DNA of 64,000 bases from Mixta tenebrionis (GCF_006517625.1 NZ_VHQI01000003.1:369286-433285); one strand, 5' to 3'; shown: positions 14,834-25,285, counted from the stretch's first letter. Made by a program: numbers and translations. The notes: generated by a model from the sequence alone, not told the origin.

Positions 14834-17005
14834 CTATTCAAACTCCCAGCTCAGCGCAGCCCCGACGCCGTAGTTGCGCCCCGGCGCCGGCTCAAAATAG
14901 CGTCCGTTGCCTTCGTTGACGATCGCCGAGCCGACATAATGCCGGTCAAACAGGTTATCGACGCGGCCAAACAGGTTGAGCAGCCAGCGCCCCGATTGAA
15001 ATTTATAGCCGCCGTTCAGCGCGGTCACGGCATAGGAGGGCGCCTGTTCGCTGTTGCGATCGTTAACCTGGATCTGGCTCATATAGCGTAGCTCCGCGCC
15101 GCCGTACCAGCCCGTTTCCGGCGCGTACTCCAGCGCCGCGAAGGCCATGCTGCGCGAGATGCCCGGCAGCCGGTTGCCGCGCGGCACGCGCTTCGCCGGA
15201 CTGCAGGCGCTGTCGCCGCAGATGCTGTCGCGATAGGTGGCGCCCAGCAGCGTCCACGCCATACGCAGCCGCCAGTCCATGGCAAACTGCTGATCGAGCG
15301 CCAGCTCCAGACCGCGACGGCGCGTCTGCCCGGCGTTTTTATAGCTGCTGCGCCCGCCCTGACTGTTGGCTACCACAATTTCATTTTTGGTATCGGTCTG
15401 GAACAGCGCCGCGCTCAGCAGGCCGTTGCCGATGCGGGTTTTACTGCCGATCTCCAGCGTATCGCTGGTAGCGGGCTGCAGCTGATTATTCAGCCCGCCC
15501 TGGTTATCGGGGCGATAGGAGAGTTCATTAATGGTCGGCGTCTCAAAGCCGCGGCCGGCGGAGGCGTAAATATTCCAGCCGTCGCTCAGCGCGTATTTCA
15601 GCGAGGCCGCCGGCAGCCAGCGGTGATAGCGCGCCGTGCCGCTGTCGTCGCCGTTATCGGGATCGGCAGCGCTGCCGTTGCCGGACCTGGTGTAGTAGTC
15701 GTTATCGTCGAAGCGCACCGTACTGAAACGCACGCCCGCGTCCAGCGTCAGGGCGGAAGTCAGCTGCCACGAGGTTTGCAGATAGGGATCGAGATTCCAC
15801 ATCAGGTTACGCTCGTCGCGCCGCAGATCGCCTTTCTGACCATACTGCGCAGCGCCGTTGCGCCAGATAAAGTTCTCATAACCTTTGCGATGTTCGGTCA
15901 TGGTTTCATAATCGAGGCCGCCGGTCAGGCTCAGCGGCAGCGATGCCAGCGCGCCGCGATGCGTCCAGCGCAGATCGAGGCCCTGATAGCGGCGGGTTAA
16001 ATCAATCACGCCGCCGGCATGGGTGGCTTTCAGCTGCGGCGCGCGCGGGATTGACTGATACTGTACCGTCTCCCGTTCGCCGGCCCAGGCCGTCAGGCTG
16101 AGATCGTCGCTGGCGCTCATCTGACGCTGATAGCGCAGGCCCGCCTGAGTTTGCTTAATGGTTTTACGCGTATCGAAACGATCCGCGCGCGGCGACTGAC
16201 GGGGATTGCTGCGCCACTCGGCGCTGGTCAGCCCGCCAGGGTCCTGCGCTTTGGTATCAACGCTGTTAAACAGCAGCGTCAGCGTGCTGACATCATCGAT
16301 GCGCACGCCAAGCCGGGCGTTGCCGATATTGCGATGGGCGCTGCTGCGATCGCGGTAGCCGTGCGTGCTGAAGCGGGTAGCGGAAACCGTATAGTCCATC
16401 TCGCCAGGCTGGCTGGCGTCGCCGCTGGCTCCCTGCGCCTTCAACCCGTAGCGCCAGCTGCCGAAGCTGCCGTAGTAGCTGCTGGCCTCGATGCTGGCAG
16501 GCTGCGCACCCTGCTGCGTGGTGAGATTGATCACGCCGCCGGAAGCGTTGCCGTAAAGCGCGGAGAAGGGGCCGCGCAGCACCTCCACGCGGTCGATTGA
16601 ATTCAGATCGATATTGGAAGTTTGTCCCTGGCCGTCCGGCATGGTGGCCGGGATGCCGTCCAGGTAGATGCGCATGCCGCGCACGCCGTAGGTAGAACGG
16701 GCGCCGAAGCCGCGTATGGAGATTTGAAGATCCTGCGCGTAGTTTTGCCGGTTCTGGATTTGCACGCCGGGCAGCCCGGAGAGGTTTTCCGACAGATTAA
16801 TGCGCGGCGCGGCAAGGCGGATATCGTCGCCGCCGACCACGCTGACGGCGGCGGGGGTGTCCAGCTCGGAGAGACCGGATGATGAAGCGCTGACCACCAT
16901 GGGCGCCTGTTCGCTGGCGGAGCAGGCCGCGCCACAGTATAAGGCAAACAGCAGCGGCGCGGCCGCCAGCCGTGCCGGCAGAGTAACAATACGGTTTATC
17001 TTCAT
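14834..17005 (-). CDS. pqqU: TonB-dependent PQQ receptor PqqU (YncD)
   Basis: 723 residues from the ATG at 17005, which has AGGA at good spacing; another ATG 9 bp upstream lacks this. A signal peptide (1-30) is followed by a TonB-box-like segment (about 33-41) and a plug domain: SELDTPAAVSVV, RINLSENLSGLPGVQIQNRQ, SIRGFGARSTYGVRGMRIY, DGIPATMPDGQGQTSNIDL. A 22-strand barrel ends in NYGVGAALSWEFE with terminal aromatic residues. This matches E. coli YncD throughout. YncD was recently identified as the outer-membrane importer of the cofactor pyrroloquinoline quinone and renamed PqqU. A PQQ-dependent dehydrogenase of the Gcd family is encoded at 61-63 kb, so the cofactor and its user fit together. 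TonB and ExbBD are elsewhere. Confidence 0.9.
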   Translation of the reverse strand: MKINRIVTLPARLAAAPLLFALYCGAACSASEQAPMVVSASSSGLSELDTPAAVSVVGGDDIRLAAPRINLSENLSGLPGVQIQNRQNYAQDLQISIRGFGARSTYGVRGMRIYLDGIPATMPDGQGQTSNIDLNSIDRVEVLRGPFSALYGNASGGVINLTTQQGAQPASIEASSYYGSFGSWRYGLKAQGASGDASQPGEMDYTVSATRFSTHGYRDRSSAHRNIGNARLGVRIDDVSTLTLLFNSVDTKAQDPGGLTSAEWRSNPRQSPRADRFDTRKTIKQTQAGLRYQRQMSASDDLSLTAWAGERETVQYQSIPRAPQLKATHAGGVIDLTRRYQGLDLRWTHRGALASLPLSLTGGLDYETMTEHRKGYENFIWRNGAAQYGQKGDLRRDERNLMWNLDPYLQTSWQLTSALTLDAGVRFSTVRFDDNDYYTRSGNGSAADPDNGDDSGTARYHRWLPAASLKYALSDGWNIYASAGRGFETPTINELSYRPDNQGGLNNQLQPATSDTLEIGSKTRIGNGLLSAALFQTDTKNEIVVANSQGGRSSYKNAGQTRRRGLELALDQQFAMDWRLRMAWTLLGATYRDSICGDSACSPAKRVPRGNRLPGISRSMAFAALEYAPETGWYGGAELRYMSQIQVNDRNSEQAPSYAVTALNGGYKFQSGRWLLNLFGRVDNLFDRHYVGSAIVNEGNGRYFEPAPGRNYGVGAALSWEFE

Positions 17006-17221
17006 TGCAAGCATCCTGCAGAATTTGATTACGCACCTTTCGCAATCGCTGAGCGTAAGTCTGGCACGACTGTTATATTTTGCAAAAGTTACTGACAGGA
17101 TGTTGCCGCAGCTATTTTTATCAGCTCAATCTCTTTCGTCCGGGCGCTCCGGACTGCCACGCCAGCGCCGGCCGCCTCGCCCAGCGATAAAACCATCGAG
17201 AATGCCGCCGCCCATCAGCAG

Positions 17222-17416
17222 ATGGCGGAGATGCACAAGTCCATGATGAGCAAGCCGATGCCGGCAATGGCAGGCGATAAATCCCGGCCTTTTTCAGCCA
17301 TGAATGAACATGAACAGGCCGCCGTCGCCCATGAAGCGACAAATAATGGCGAAGCTGGCATGCATCAGCAGCAGGCGCAGAAACATCGGCAAATGATGCA
17401 GTCAGAGATGAAATAA
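17222..17416 (+). CDS. Small Met/His-rich protein, probably 3' part of a frameshifted exported-protein gene
   Basis: 64 residues rich in Met, His, Gln and Ala (MAEMHKSMMSKPMPAMAG, then GMHQQQAQKHRQMMQ). The same frame stays open upstream to 17096 and reads VAAAIFISSISFVRA followed by TPAPAAS, a typical signal-peptide core with an Ala-rich cleavage region. Just before it, in the neighbouring frame, lies QKLLTG. Removing one base near 17101 would join them as a start codon, QKLLTG and the hydrophobic core. So this looks like a small periplasmic protein broken by a single-base frameshift or by a sequencing error. The ATG at 17222 alone would give a cytoplasmic product. Family not recognised; a metal-binding role is only suggested by composition. 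Confidence 0.45.
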   Translation: MAEMHKSMMSKPMPAMAGDKSRPFSAMNEHEQAAVAHEATNNGEAGMHQQQAQKHRQMMQSEMK

Positions 17417-17597
17417 AGCGCCGCCTTTAGTTAGCTTTTGCCCGGCCTTCGCCCCGGTCTGTTTACCTGATATAACGAAAAGTTGAATAATGGCGTTAGC
17501 ACACGGCGTTCATTATGCGTGGGCTGGTCACGGCGGAAAAGCTGCGGTGACCTGCGTCAGTTTTGACCGTAGGTTAACTTAAAGAAGGATGGGTTGA

Positions 17598-18467
17598 ATG
17601 AATCAGCACTCTACTGTCGCGGTACTGGGCCTTGGCGCCATGGGGCACGCTTTTGCCGCTAACCTGCTGAAAAATCACTTTCGCGTCGCGGGCTGGAACC
17701 GCACCCGCGCGCGCGGCGAAGATCTGGTCGCCGCCGGCCTGGCGCTGTATGACGAGCCGCAGCAGGCGGTAGCCGAAGCGCAGGTAGTGCTGGCGATGCT
17801 GGCCGACGGCGCGGCCACCGAAGATGCGCTGCGCCAGATCGCCTCAGCGCTGCGTCAGAATGCGATTTTCTGCCAGATGGGCACTATCGGCGTGGAGGCG
17901 ACCGATCGCTTCATCGCCTGGCTGGCGGAAACGCGTCCTGACGTGGTCTATATCGACGCGCCGGTTTCCGGCACTAAAGCGCCGGCGGAACAGGCGCAGA
18001 TCCTGGTGCTGGCCAGCGGCGATCGCCAGCGAGCGGCGGCGCTGGAGCCGGTTTTCGCCGCTATCGGCAAGGGCACGCGCTGGCTGGGCGAGGCGGGGGC
18101 CGGATCGCGTATGAAACTGGTAGTCAACGCCTGGCTGATTGCGCTGATGCAGGGGCTGGCGGAAAGCGCCAGCCTGGCGCGGCAGTTTGGCTTTACGCCT
18201 GACGATCTCTGGGCGGTGCTGGAGGGCGGGCCGCTGGCGGCGCCCTATGCGAAAGTGAAGCTTGATACCATTAAAGGAGGCGACTATACGCCGCAGATGC
18301 ATCTGACATGGGCGCTGAAAGATGCGCAGCTGGCGCTGGATGCCGCTGAGGATCAGTCGATGCCGGGGCTGCAACAGATCGCCCAGCTGTGGCGTCAGGC
18401 GGTAGAGGCCGGCTACGGCGAGCAGGATCTTTCCGTGATCTATCGCTTTCTGACCGGCAAAGAGTAA
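17598..18467 (+). CDS. NAD(P)-dependent beta-hydroxyacid dehydrogenase
   Basis: 289 residues. The Rossmann NAD(P) motif VLGLGAMGHAFAANLL (about 9-24) is followed by a WNRTRARG stretch where NADP phosphate would sit. The substrate motif DAPVSGTKAPAE (about 120-131) and the catalytic-lysine motif GSRMKLVVNAW (about 167-177) define the 3-hydroxyisobutyrate / tartronate semialdehyde / glyoxylate reductase superfamily. The second domain contains ALKDAQLALD. The product should be a soluble oxidoreductase acting on a 3-hydroxy acid or short aldehyde acid; the exact substrate is not readable. AAGGATGGG precedes the ATG. It is monocistronic, with a bidirectional terminator shared with the convergent small exported-protein gene. 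Confidence 0.85.
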   Translation: MNQHSTVAVLGLGAMGHAFAANLLKNHFRVAGWNRTRARGEDLVAAGLALYDEPQQAVAEAQVVLAMLADGAATEDALRQIASALRQNAIFCQMGTIGVEATDRFIAWLAETRPDVVYIDAPVSGTKAPAEQAQILVLASGDRQRAAALEPVFAAIGKGTRWLGEAGAGSRMKLVVNAWLIALMQGLAESASLARQFGFTPDDLWAVLEGGPLAAPYAKVKLDTIKGGDYTPQMHLTWALKDAQLALDAAEDQSMPGLQQIAQLWRQAVEAGYGEQDLSVIYRFLTGKE

Positions 18468-18472
18468 AGCGT

Positions 18473-18494
18473 AAAGCGGGCGATAGCCCGCTTT
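18473..18494. terminator. Bidirectional terminator
   Basis: Perfect 9-bp stem AAAGCGGGC / GCCCGCTTT with a GATA loop between two convergent genes; A and T flanks serve both directions. Confidence 0.8.
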
Positions 18495-18509
18495 CACCGC
18501 CCGGCAAGG

Positions 18510-18857
18510 TTAATCCGCCTGCTGATACTGTTCCATCGTCGCCTTTTTACAGGCTTCCTGATCCTGGCGGTTCTGCCGCTTCACCTTCTCTGGCAGCCTG
18601 GTGTAGGCGGCGGCCACTTTCTCCGCCTCATCCTGATTAAAATCGGGCTTATCCATGGCATAAGGCGCCGTACCGCGCCTGGTCATATCCTTCAGCTTCT
18701 GTACGTACTGCTCCTGCGTTTGATTAACTGGCTGCTGTTCGCTGGTCATGGCGCACAGCCCGGCAATATAGGACTGCGCTTCATTGCCCACTTCTCCGGC
18801 CGCCTGCGCCGCGCCGCAGCCCGCCATCAATACAAAAATCGCCAGTGGCTTCTTCAT
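18510..18857 (-). CDS. Small periplasmic protein of unknown function
   Basis: 115 residues from the ATG at 18857, preceded by AAAGGAG; an upstream in-frame ATG at 18875 lacks this. Residues 1-19 (KKPLAIFVLMAGCGAAQA) form a signal peptide with an AQA-A cleavage site. The mature protein is helical, hydrophilic and rich in Gln, Lys and Glu, with two cysteines (one in AGLCAM, one in EACKKA) that could form a disulfide. I do not recognise the family. It is divergent from nothing obvious: the GH2 gene ends about 60 bp upstream on the same strand, so it may be a distal gene of the polysaccharide operon or have its own promoter in the gap. Confidence 0.65.
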   Translation of the reverse strand: MKKPLAIFVLMAGCGAAQAAGEVGNEAQSYIAGLCAMTSEQQPVNQTQEQYVQKLKDMTRRGTAPYAMDKPDFNQDEAEKVAAAYTRLPEKVKRQNRQDQEACKKATMEQYQQAD

Positions 18858-18920
18858 TACTGCTCCTTTCGGCATGATGTTTCACCTGCTTTGTGCATTA
18901 AGCATAGTTGAGATATGGAC

Positions 18921-21137
18921 TTACGGCGCCGCCGTCGGACGCAGCAGCAGCTGGTTTTCTGCTTTACGCTGGCCCTGGGCGTCATTAATCCAGGTTTTAA
19001 TCTCCAGCGGCGCGTTGGACGATGGCGTGATGGCAACATCGGCCCGTTTTACTCCCTCATCCGCCGCGATATCGACTTTGCGCTCGCCCCGATCGAGCGT
19101 GCGCTGGCCCTGACGCACCGTCCAGCCCAGCGTGGTGCCCGGCAGCGGCTGCCAGCTATCATTTATCGTCCACAGCCGCAGCCGCACCTGCTGGTTTGCC
19201 TGCCACTGCGGCGTTACCGGCTCGATAGAGGGCAGCAGCGGCTGATAGGCGCGCTGCAGCGCGTAGTAGCCCGCTTTCGGCTGACGCAGGTAATCCATTA
19301 CGCCCCAGTTAATTGACGGCCAGATTTCCACAAACATAAACTGAAACAGTGCGGTTACCGGCTGAAAACGCTGACGGCGATAGCTTTCCGCCGCCATCGC
19401 CACCAGATCCGCCTGGTAGCGCTGGGTGTTGGCGATAAATTCCGCCATATTGTCGCCGCGCGACAGTTTCGCGAACTGAAAAGTCTGTATCGGCTGGAAG
19501 TTATGATATTTCCAGCTGGCCCATTGCGGGTCGCCCGGCGCGGTGCTGGCGGGCCACCAGTCTTTAGCGGGAATAATCGTCTTCAGCGTGGCGAGATGCG
19601 GCAGCGCCTGAGCGCCGAACTCGGTAATGATGCCGGTTTTGGCCGGCTGCAGCACATCGGTCATGGTGCCGAAATACCAGCCCTGCCAGTAATGTTCTTC
19701 AACCGAGGAGAAAGGGTGGACGATACGCGTGCGATCCTGCGCCAGGGTATCCGCCACGCGCTGCGTCAGCTTACGGTTAAGGTTGTTGTTCCAGTCGGGG
19801 AAGCGTTTTTCCATCCACGGCGAGTTAAACGGCGGCTCGTTCTGTCCGCCCCATACCACGATAGCGGGCGAGTTGCCGAACTGCTCCACCATCTCCTGGG
19901 TCTGGCGCGCGGCGTTGGCGGCAAAGGCGTCGCTGTCGTTGTAGCCCCACTGGAGCGGCACGTCCTGCCAGATCATCATGCCCATCTCATCCGCCTGGCG
20001 GTAGAGCGCGCGTCCGGCGACGTGACCATGCACGCGAATGGCGTTGGCGTTCATGCGCTGCACCAGCGTCAGATCGCGTCGATATTTTTCATCGTTCATG
20101 GTGCTGAGCCAGGCCGAGCCGATATAGTTGGTGCCGCGCAGATAGATGCGTTTGCCGTTCAGCAGCCAGCCGCGGTTATCGGGCTGCTGCTCTATCTTGC
20201 GCAGACCGGTGCGGCTGCTCTGGCGATCCATAATGCCCTGTTCATCGCGCAGGGTGGCGGTAATGCGATAGAGATTCGGTTTACCGTAGCCGTGCGCCCA
20301 CCAGAGCCGGGCGTCAGGCATCGGCAGCTTAACCGCAAGGCGCTGTTTACCGTCAGTATTTGGCGAGCTGGGTGACAACGTCACTTTTTCGCTAAGCTGA
20401 TAGCGCCGGCCGCTAAAGTTAGCGGGCGTGGCGCGCAGTTCCAGCGTGGCGCTGCCTGCTTTCAACGCGCGGTAGTCAATTTCAACGCTAAGCTGCGGAT
20501 GCGCCAGCCCCTGCGACCAGTCTGGCCGCAGCATCAGGTTATCAATAGCGGCGCCTCTCGACAGGCGCAGGCGCACCGGCGCCCAGATGCCGCCGGAGTT
20601 AGCGTCCTGGCCCTGCGGCGTCCAGGCCCCGCCGGGGCGAGCATCGTGCTGATTAAGAATGCCTTTCATCAGGTTTTTATGCAGCGGCCAGACGGTTTTA
20701 GGATCCTCATAAGGGCTGTCAACGCGCACCGCCAGCCGGTTATATTTAGTGACGTTGTCACTGATATCTACCGCAAAACGCTGGAAATAGCCCTCGTGCT
20801 GCGCCAGACGCTGGCGGTTCAGCCAGACCTGCGCCTGATAATCGACGCCGTCAAACACCAGCGTCGCCATGGTGTCCGGCGCCAGCGGCGGCAGGCTGAA
20901 TTCGGTGCGATACCAGAGCGCGCCCTGATGATCCCAGCCTGCGCTGTACCAGTTCGCCGGCACGCGCAGCTTACGCCAGTCAGCGTCGCTGCCGCGCCAG
21001 CCGCTGAAGCTGGCGTCGTTGGCGTCATGGGCGCGCCACTGGCCCGCCAGCGACCAGCTTACCGGTAAGGCGATCGGGGAGGCCGCCTGAGCGGAGCAAC
21101 AGACGCTGAGGAAAAGCGCGGGCCAGCAGAGTTTCAT
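18921..21137 (-). CDS. Exported glycoside hydrolase family 2 (beta-mannosidase/galactosidase-like)
   Basis: 738 residues from the ATG at 21137, with GGAGG upstream. A signal peptide ([18 protein letters not shown]) points to the periplasm. GH2 domain order is visible: an N-terminal jelly-roll sugar-binding domain (about 25-190; [24 protein letters not shown]), an Ig-like domain (about 200-310), then a TIM barrel (about 320-600; [41 protein letters not shown]). The acid/base is E434 in WGGQNEPP and the nucleophile E506 in ITEFGAQ. Glycosidic specificity (beta-mannoside, galactoside or glucuronide) is not readable. It is the last gene of the six-gene polysaccharide operon and overlaps the kinase stop by 4 bp. 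Trimming or editing of the periplasmic glycan is the likely role by context. Confidence 0.85.
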   Translation of the reverse strand: MKLCWPALFLSVCCSAQAASPIALPVSWSLAGQWRAHDANDASFSGWRGSDADWRKLRVPANWYSAGWDHQGALWYRTEFSLPPLAPDTMATLVFDGVDYQAQVWLNRQRLAQHEGYFQRFAVDISDNVTKYNRLAVRVDSPYEDPKTVWPLHKNLMKGILNQHDARPGGAWTPQGQDANSGGIWAPVRLRLSRGAAIDNLMLRPDWSQGLAHPQLSVEIDYRALKAGSATLELRATPANFSGRRYQLSEKVTLSPSSPNTDGKQRLAVKLPMPDARLWWAHGYGKPNLYRITATLRDEQGIMDRQSSRTGLRKIEQQPDNRGWLLNGKRIYLRGTNYIGSAWLSTMNDEKYRRDLTLVQRMNANAIRVHGHVAGRALYRQADEMGMMIWQDVPLQWGYNDSDAFAANAARQTQEMVEQFGNSPAIVVWGGQNEPPFNSPWMEKRFPDWNNNLNRKLTQRVADTLAQDRTRIVHPFSSVEEHYWQGWYFGTMTDVLQPAKTGIITEFGAQALPHLATLKTIIPAKDWWPASTAPGDPQWASWKYHNFQPIQTFQFAKLSRGDNMAEFIANTQRYQADLVAMAAESYRRQRFQPVTALFQFMFVEIWPSINWGVMDYLRQPKAGYYALQRAYQPLLPSIEPVTPQWQANQQVRLRLWTINDSWQPLPGTTLGWTVRQGQRTLDRGERKVDIAADEGVKRADVAITPSSNAPLEIKTWINDAQGQRKAENQLLLRPTAAP

Positions 21138-23836
21138 GGTGCCTCCTGTAGGCGGCGCAGCGTCGCCAGAATTTGTTCGCATTGCGCCGTAAGCTGAACC
21201 GTCAGCGCCTGGTGATTAAGCGGCAGCCGCTGTTTGGCGGCGTACTCGATTTCCTGCAGCAGATGCACAAACTCGTCGAAGCCAAAGGTGGCCGCCTCGC
21301 CGCGCAGCTTATGCGCCAGCCGCCCGATATTTTCGCCATCCTGCTGATGCAGCGCCTGTTGCAGTTCATGTATCAGCCGCGGCAGCTCTCCGGCGAACAG
21401 CGCCAGCAGCTCGTTGAGCAGTTCAGGATCGGTGCCGAGCCGGGCGCCGAGCGCGCGCAGATCCAGCGGCGCGGGCGGCGCAATTTCCGCTACCTGCGCG
21501 TTATCAAGCGCCATCACGCGGGCAATTTCACTTTGCAGTACATCGGGCGATACCGGCTTGGCGATATAACCGTCGAAGCCGTGCTGCAAGCAGAATTCCC
21601 GATCGCCCTGCATGGCGTGCGCGGTCATGGCGATGATGCGCTGGCGCGGGCGCTGCGGGCTGCGCGCTTCCATTTCCCTGATCAGCGCGGTGGCGCGTTC
21701 GCCGTCCATCTCCGGCATTTGCAAATCCATCAGCACCAGATCCCAGCTCTGCCGGTCAAGTTTTTCCAGCGCTTCGAGGCCGTTGCCGACGATTTCATAG
21801 CGATGCCCCATTTTTTGCAGCAGAAAGCCCGCCAGCTTCTGGTTAACCAGGTTATCTTCCGCCAGCAGAATATTCAGCGTGAGCGTATCGGGCTTGATAA
21901 CAGGGGCGGCAGGCAGCGCCCGCGCCGGCGCCTCGCTGTCCGGCACCGCCAGCGTCGCCAGCAGCGCGTCGTACAGCTCTTTCTGGTCTACCGGCTTGCT
22001 GAGAAAGTGAGTAACGCCGATTTTTTTCAGCTCGCCGGCGTCCATTACGCGGCTCATGGAACTGAGCATAATGATTTTGCTGCCGCTTAACGCGGGATTG
22101 GCGGTCAGCTCCTGCGCCAGCGCCATGCCATCTTTTTCCGGCATCTGCGCATCCAGCAGGATCAGCGGAAAGTCGTGGTTCTCCTCCAGTAGCGCCTGCG
22201 CCTCCGCCGCGCTGCTGGTGGTCATCGGCCTGATGCCCATATTGCGCAACATATCGCGCATCAGGCGGCGATTGGTGGCGTTATCGTCAACCACCAATAC
22301 GTTCAGGCCGCTGAGCAGCGGCGAGATATTCAGCGGCGCGCCCGGCTGCGCCTGTTCAGGCAGCGGCAGGGAGAAGCTAAAAACGCTGCCTTCGCCCGGC
22401 TCGCTGTAAACCGTCAGCGCGCCGCCCATGATCTCAACCAGCCTGGCGGAGATGGTCAGCCCCAGGCCGGTGCCGCCGTAGCGTCGGGTAGTGGAGGTGT
22501 CCGCCTGGCTGAAGGATTCAAAAATCAGCTGCTGCTTCTCCGCCGGAATGCCGATGCCGGTATCGCGCACCTCAAAGCGCAGGCGATGCCCCGGCTCCAG
22601 CGTTTGCAGCTTCAGCTCGACTTCGCCCTGCGGCGTAAATTTCAGCGCGTTGCTGACCAGATTAGTCAGCACCTGACGCAGGCGCACGGTGTCGCCGCTG
22701 ATGCTGTGCGGCACTCCGGCGGCGATATTCACCAGCAGCTCCACCGACTTTTCGCTGGCGGCGGGCATCAGCGGGCGCACAATCGACTGAATAAACGGCC
22801 GCAGTTCGAAGATCTCTTCATCGATCTCCATCTTGCCCGCCTCGATTTTTGAGAAATCGAGGATATCGTTGATGATGCGCAGCAGCGATTTGGCGGAATG
22901 CAGCACCAGCGACATATAGTCGCGCTGCTCGTCAGTCAGCGAAGTATCGAGACAGAGCTGGGTCATGCCGAGAATGCCGTTCATCGGCGTGCGGATCTCA
23001 TGGCTCATATTGGCGAGGAAGGCGCTTTTCGCCTCGCTGGCCGCCTGCGCGGCGGCGGTAGCCTGCTGCGACAGTCGCTCCGCCTCTTTACGTTTAGTAA
23101 TGTCCTGCAGGGTGCCGATGGCGCGCTCCATCTCGCCGCGCATTGTCATGCTCACCACCTGGCCCGACAGCAGCATCCAGCGATAGTCGCCGCTCTGGTG
23201 CAGCAGGCGGATTTCACAGTCAAACACCGGCACGCTGTCGTTGCTGGCGCGCCGCAGCATATCCTGCACGCGCTGGCGATCGTCGGGATGCACCAGCGTA
23301 TCAAGAAAAGTGGCGCTGTAGTGCCAGGTTTCGCGCGGATAGCCGAGCATCACCAGCAGCGCATCGTTTACCTGCAAGATATCGGCGCTGACCTGCCAGT
23401 CCCAGATGCCGATATGGGTTGATTCCGCCGCCAGCAGAAAATCCTCATGCAGCTGCTGGCGCGACTGGCTGGCGAGATCGAAATCAGAAAGATCGGTGTG
23501 CAGGCTGACGATGCCGCCTTCCGGCGTGCGGTTATGCTGGATAAATACCTTGCGATCGACCAGCTGGCGCAGCTCGCTGTTGTTATTGATGCGGCAGCGT
23601 TTGATCATATTGGCGGTAAACTCCGCCTTGCCGCGCGTATCTTCCGACATATAGGTGGCATCGGCGAATCCTTCCGCCAGCTCGGCTAAGGTGGTGCCGA
23701 CGCGCAGCCGATCGCTGATAGAGGGATAAAAGCGGCTAACCTGTTGATTCCAGCCAACCAGACGTTCGCGCGCGTCAAAAACGAAGATAGCGGCGCGAAC
23801 ATAGTCCAGATCGGCGGGCAGTATAGGTTGCGTCAT
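21134..23836 (-). CDS. Soluble hybrid histidine kinase (PAS-PAS-HK-REC-REC-HPt)
   Basis: 900 residues without a membrane segment. Order: PAS-like region (about 10-115), second PAS with PAC motif (about 130-250; [28 protein letters not shown]), dimerisation helix with the phosphorylated H279 ([11 protein letters not shown]), ATPase ([24 protein letters not shown]), receiver 1 with D562 ([11 protein letters not shown]), receiver 2 with D704 ([11 protein letters not shown]) and a C-terminal HPt domain with H842 ([11 protein letters not shown]). This is a full internal phosphorelay of BarA/ArcB kind sensing a cytoplasmic signal. It is encoded inside the polysaccharide operon. The receiver-PP2C protein of the divergent operon (32.5 kb) is the obvious candidate recipient of its phosphate; this is an inference. 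Confidence 0.9.
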   Translation of the reverse strand: MTQPILPADLDYVRAAIFVFDARERLVGWNQQVSRFYPSISDRLRVGTTLAELAEGFADATYMSEDTRGKAEFTANMIKRCRINNNSELRQLVDRKVFIQHNRTPEGGIVSLHTDLSDFDLASQSRQQLHEDFLLAAESTHIGIWDWQVSADILQVNDALLVMLGYPRETWHYSATFLDTLVHPDDRQRVQDMLRRASNDSVPVFDCEIRLLHQSGDYRWMLLSGQVVSMTMRGEMERAIGTLQDITKRKEAERLSQQATAAAQAASEAKSAFLANMSHEIRTPMNGILGMTQLCLDTSLTDEQRDYMSLVLHSAKSLLRIINDILDFSKIEAGKMEIDEEIFELRPFIQSIVRPLMPAASEKSVELLVNIAAGVPHSISGDTVRLRQVLTNLVSNALKFTPQGEVELKLQTLEPGHRLRFEVRDTGIGIPAEKQQLIFESFSQADTSTTRRYGGTGLGLTISARLVEIMGGALTVYSEPGEGSVFSFSLPLPEQAQPGAPLNISPLLSGLNVLVVDDNATNRRLMRDMLRNMGIRPMTTSSAAEAQALLEENHDFPLILLDAQMPEKDGMALAQELTANPALSGSKIIMLSSMSRVMDAGELKKIGVTHFLSKPVDQKELYDALLATLAVPDSEAPARALPAAPVIKPDTLTLNILLAEDNLVNQKLAGFLLQKMGHRYEIVGNGLEALEKLDRQSWDLVLMDLQMPEMDGERATALIREMEARSPQRPRQRIIAMTAHAMQGDREFCLQHGFDGYIAKPVSPDVLQSEIARVMALDNAQVAEIAPPAPLDLRALGARLGTDPELLNELLALFAGELPRLIHELQQALHQQDGENIGRLAHKLRGEAATFGFDEFVHLLQEIEYAAKQRLPLNHQALTVQLTAQCEQILATLRRLQEAP

Positions 23837-23869
23837 GGCGGTTCCTTAGCGCCGGAACGGCGCTGGGCT

Positions 23870-25285
23870 TCAGGGCGCATCGGGAATTTCCGTCGGCTTG
23901 CGCTCCGGCGGAAAGCACTGGCGCGGGCGGTTGAATACGTCGGAAAGGCGCTGAGCGAAGTAGCTGTCGCTCGTCAGCTGGCCCTGCGGCAGCAGCGGCC
24001 CCATATTCGCCTTGTAGAACAGCGCCTCCAGCACCGTGGCGTTGGTGGAAAGGGTGATGGCGCGGTTATAATCGCCCGTCGCTTCGGTGCGGCCTTCAAA
24101 CCAGCCGCGGCCGGCGTCATATTGCAGGCGCGTCATGCGCATCAGCGCATCGGTAAAGTCGGTATCCCACAGCGCCCACAGGCCGAAAACCGCACGGGTG
24201 GAAACCTGCGCCAGACGCGGATAGTAGTTGCCGTCGTCGCCCAGCGTGTTCCAGGCGTAGCCGTTGGCGTAAATGGTATCGTTCACATGCCAGGGCGCGG
24301 CGCCAAGGTTGAAATCGCTGCGGGCGGTGAGGATTTTTTCCCGCAGCCAGCGCTGCTCCTGCACCTGATAGACCAGGCTGGCGCGCTGGCGCAGCCGCCG
24401 GACGGTATCGCGCCCGGCGCCCGGCAGCGCCCAGCCATATTCCAGCCCGCTCAGGGCGTAGGGCATGGTGGTAATCGCCGCTGGCGTCCAGCTGGTGCGC
24501 GGATCGCGCGCGTCGATATCCAGCGCCATGCCGTAGAGGATCACATGCTGGGAAGGCGGCCGCAGGGAGAGCTGATTCGGGAAGCCCCAGAGGCCGAAAC
24601 CGGCGGCGCTGTATTCGCTGTCGCCCAGACGCCCTTCCTGGCGGGTAATCAGCCGGCCGTTCTGCAACAGCCCGGAGAACAGCTGGCCCTGGTCATCAAC
24701 AATCTGGCAGAAATTCCAGCGCAGCACCACGCGATCGAGATATTCGCCGTAGGCGGGATAGCGCACCGCGACGATGCGCAGCGCCATCAGCAGACGGGCG
24801 ATATCCTGCGATGACCAGCCAATGCTTTTAGGCGCGTTGCTGTAATCGATCATGGTATTGCTGGCGGTGTTATAGAGCCGGTTCGGCAGCCCGGCGCCGG
24901 AGAGCGGCATGCGGTTCAGCGTGCCGATAATGCGCGTCAGCCGCTGATCAAACTCCACCTCGTCGATCAGCTTTAGTTCCCGCGCCGCCGTCAGGGCGAT
25001 CAGCGTATCGCCTATCTGCCAGAGGCTGGCTACCGGGCGCTTATCGCTGCCGTTAACCAGCCCGGTTTGCGGCTGGGTATTATTGCTGAAGTAGCGCCAG
25101 GCCACCTGCGCCCAGCGCTGCTCCTCCGGCGTCAGCGCGCCGATACGCGCGCTGGTGTGCCAGCCGCCCTGAACCAGCCAGCGCCACGCCGCGCCGTTGT
25201 TGTGCGCCAGAGCGATTGCCGCCAACAGCAGCAGCAGCGCCGGCAGAATGAAAAGCGCTCGCCTGCGCGTTACTGTTTGAGGCAT
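23870..25285 (-). CDS. DUF3131 protein, membrane-anchored (paralogue 1)
   Basis: 471 residues. An N-terminal hydrophobic helix (about 10-27, ALFILPALLLLLAAIALA) anchors or exports it. The rest is DUF3131-like: TPEEQRWAQVAWRYFSNN, QTGLVNGSDKRPVASLWQIGD, YNTASNTMIDY, EGRLGDSEYSAAGFGLWGF and a C-terminal RTEATGDYNRAITLSTNATVLEAL. Its many Trp and aromatic residues and helical pattern suggest an alpha-toroid like those of glycan-active enzymes, but no catalytic activity is established. It shares all landmark motifs with its neighbour at 25.3-26.8 kb and overlaps that gene's stop by 16 bp. It probably handles the polysaccharide on the periplasmic side. Confidence 0.8.
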   Translation of the reverse strand: MPQTVTRRRALFILPALLLLLAAIALAHNNGAAWRWLVQGGWHTSARIGALTPEEQRWAQVAWRYFSNNTQPQTGLVNGSDKRPVASLWQIGDTLIALTAARELKLIDEVEFDQRLTRIIGTLNRMPLSGAGLPNRLYNTASNTMIDYSNAPKSIGWSSQDIARLLMALRIVAVRYPAYGEYLDRVVLRWNFCQIVDDQGQLFSGLLQNGRLITRQEGRLGDSEYSAAGFGLWGFPNQLSLRPPSQHVILYGMALDIDARDPRTSWTPAAITTMPYALSGLEYGWALPGAGRDTVRRLRQRASLVYQVQEQRWLREKILTARSDFNLGAAPWHVNDTIYANGYAWNTLGDDGNYYPRLAQVSTRAVFGLWALWDTDFTDALMRMTRLQYDAGRGWFEGRTEATGDYNRAITLSTNATVLEALFYKANMGPLLPQGQLTSDSYFAQRLSDVFNRPRQCFPPERKPTEIPDAP

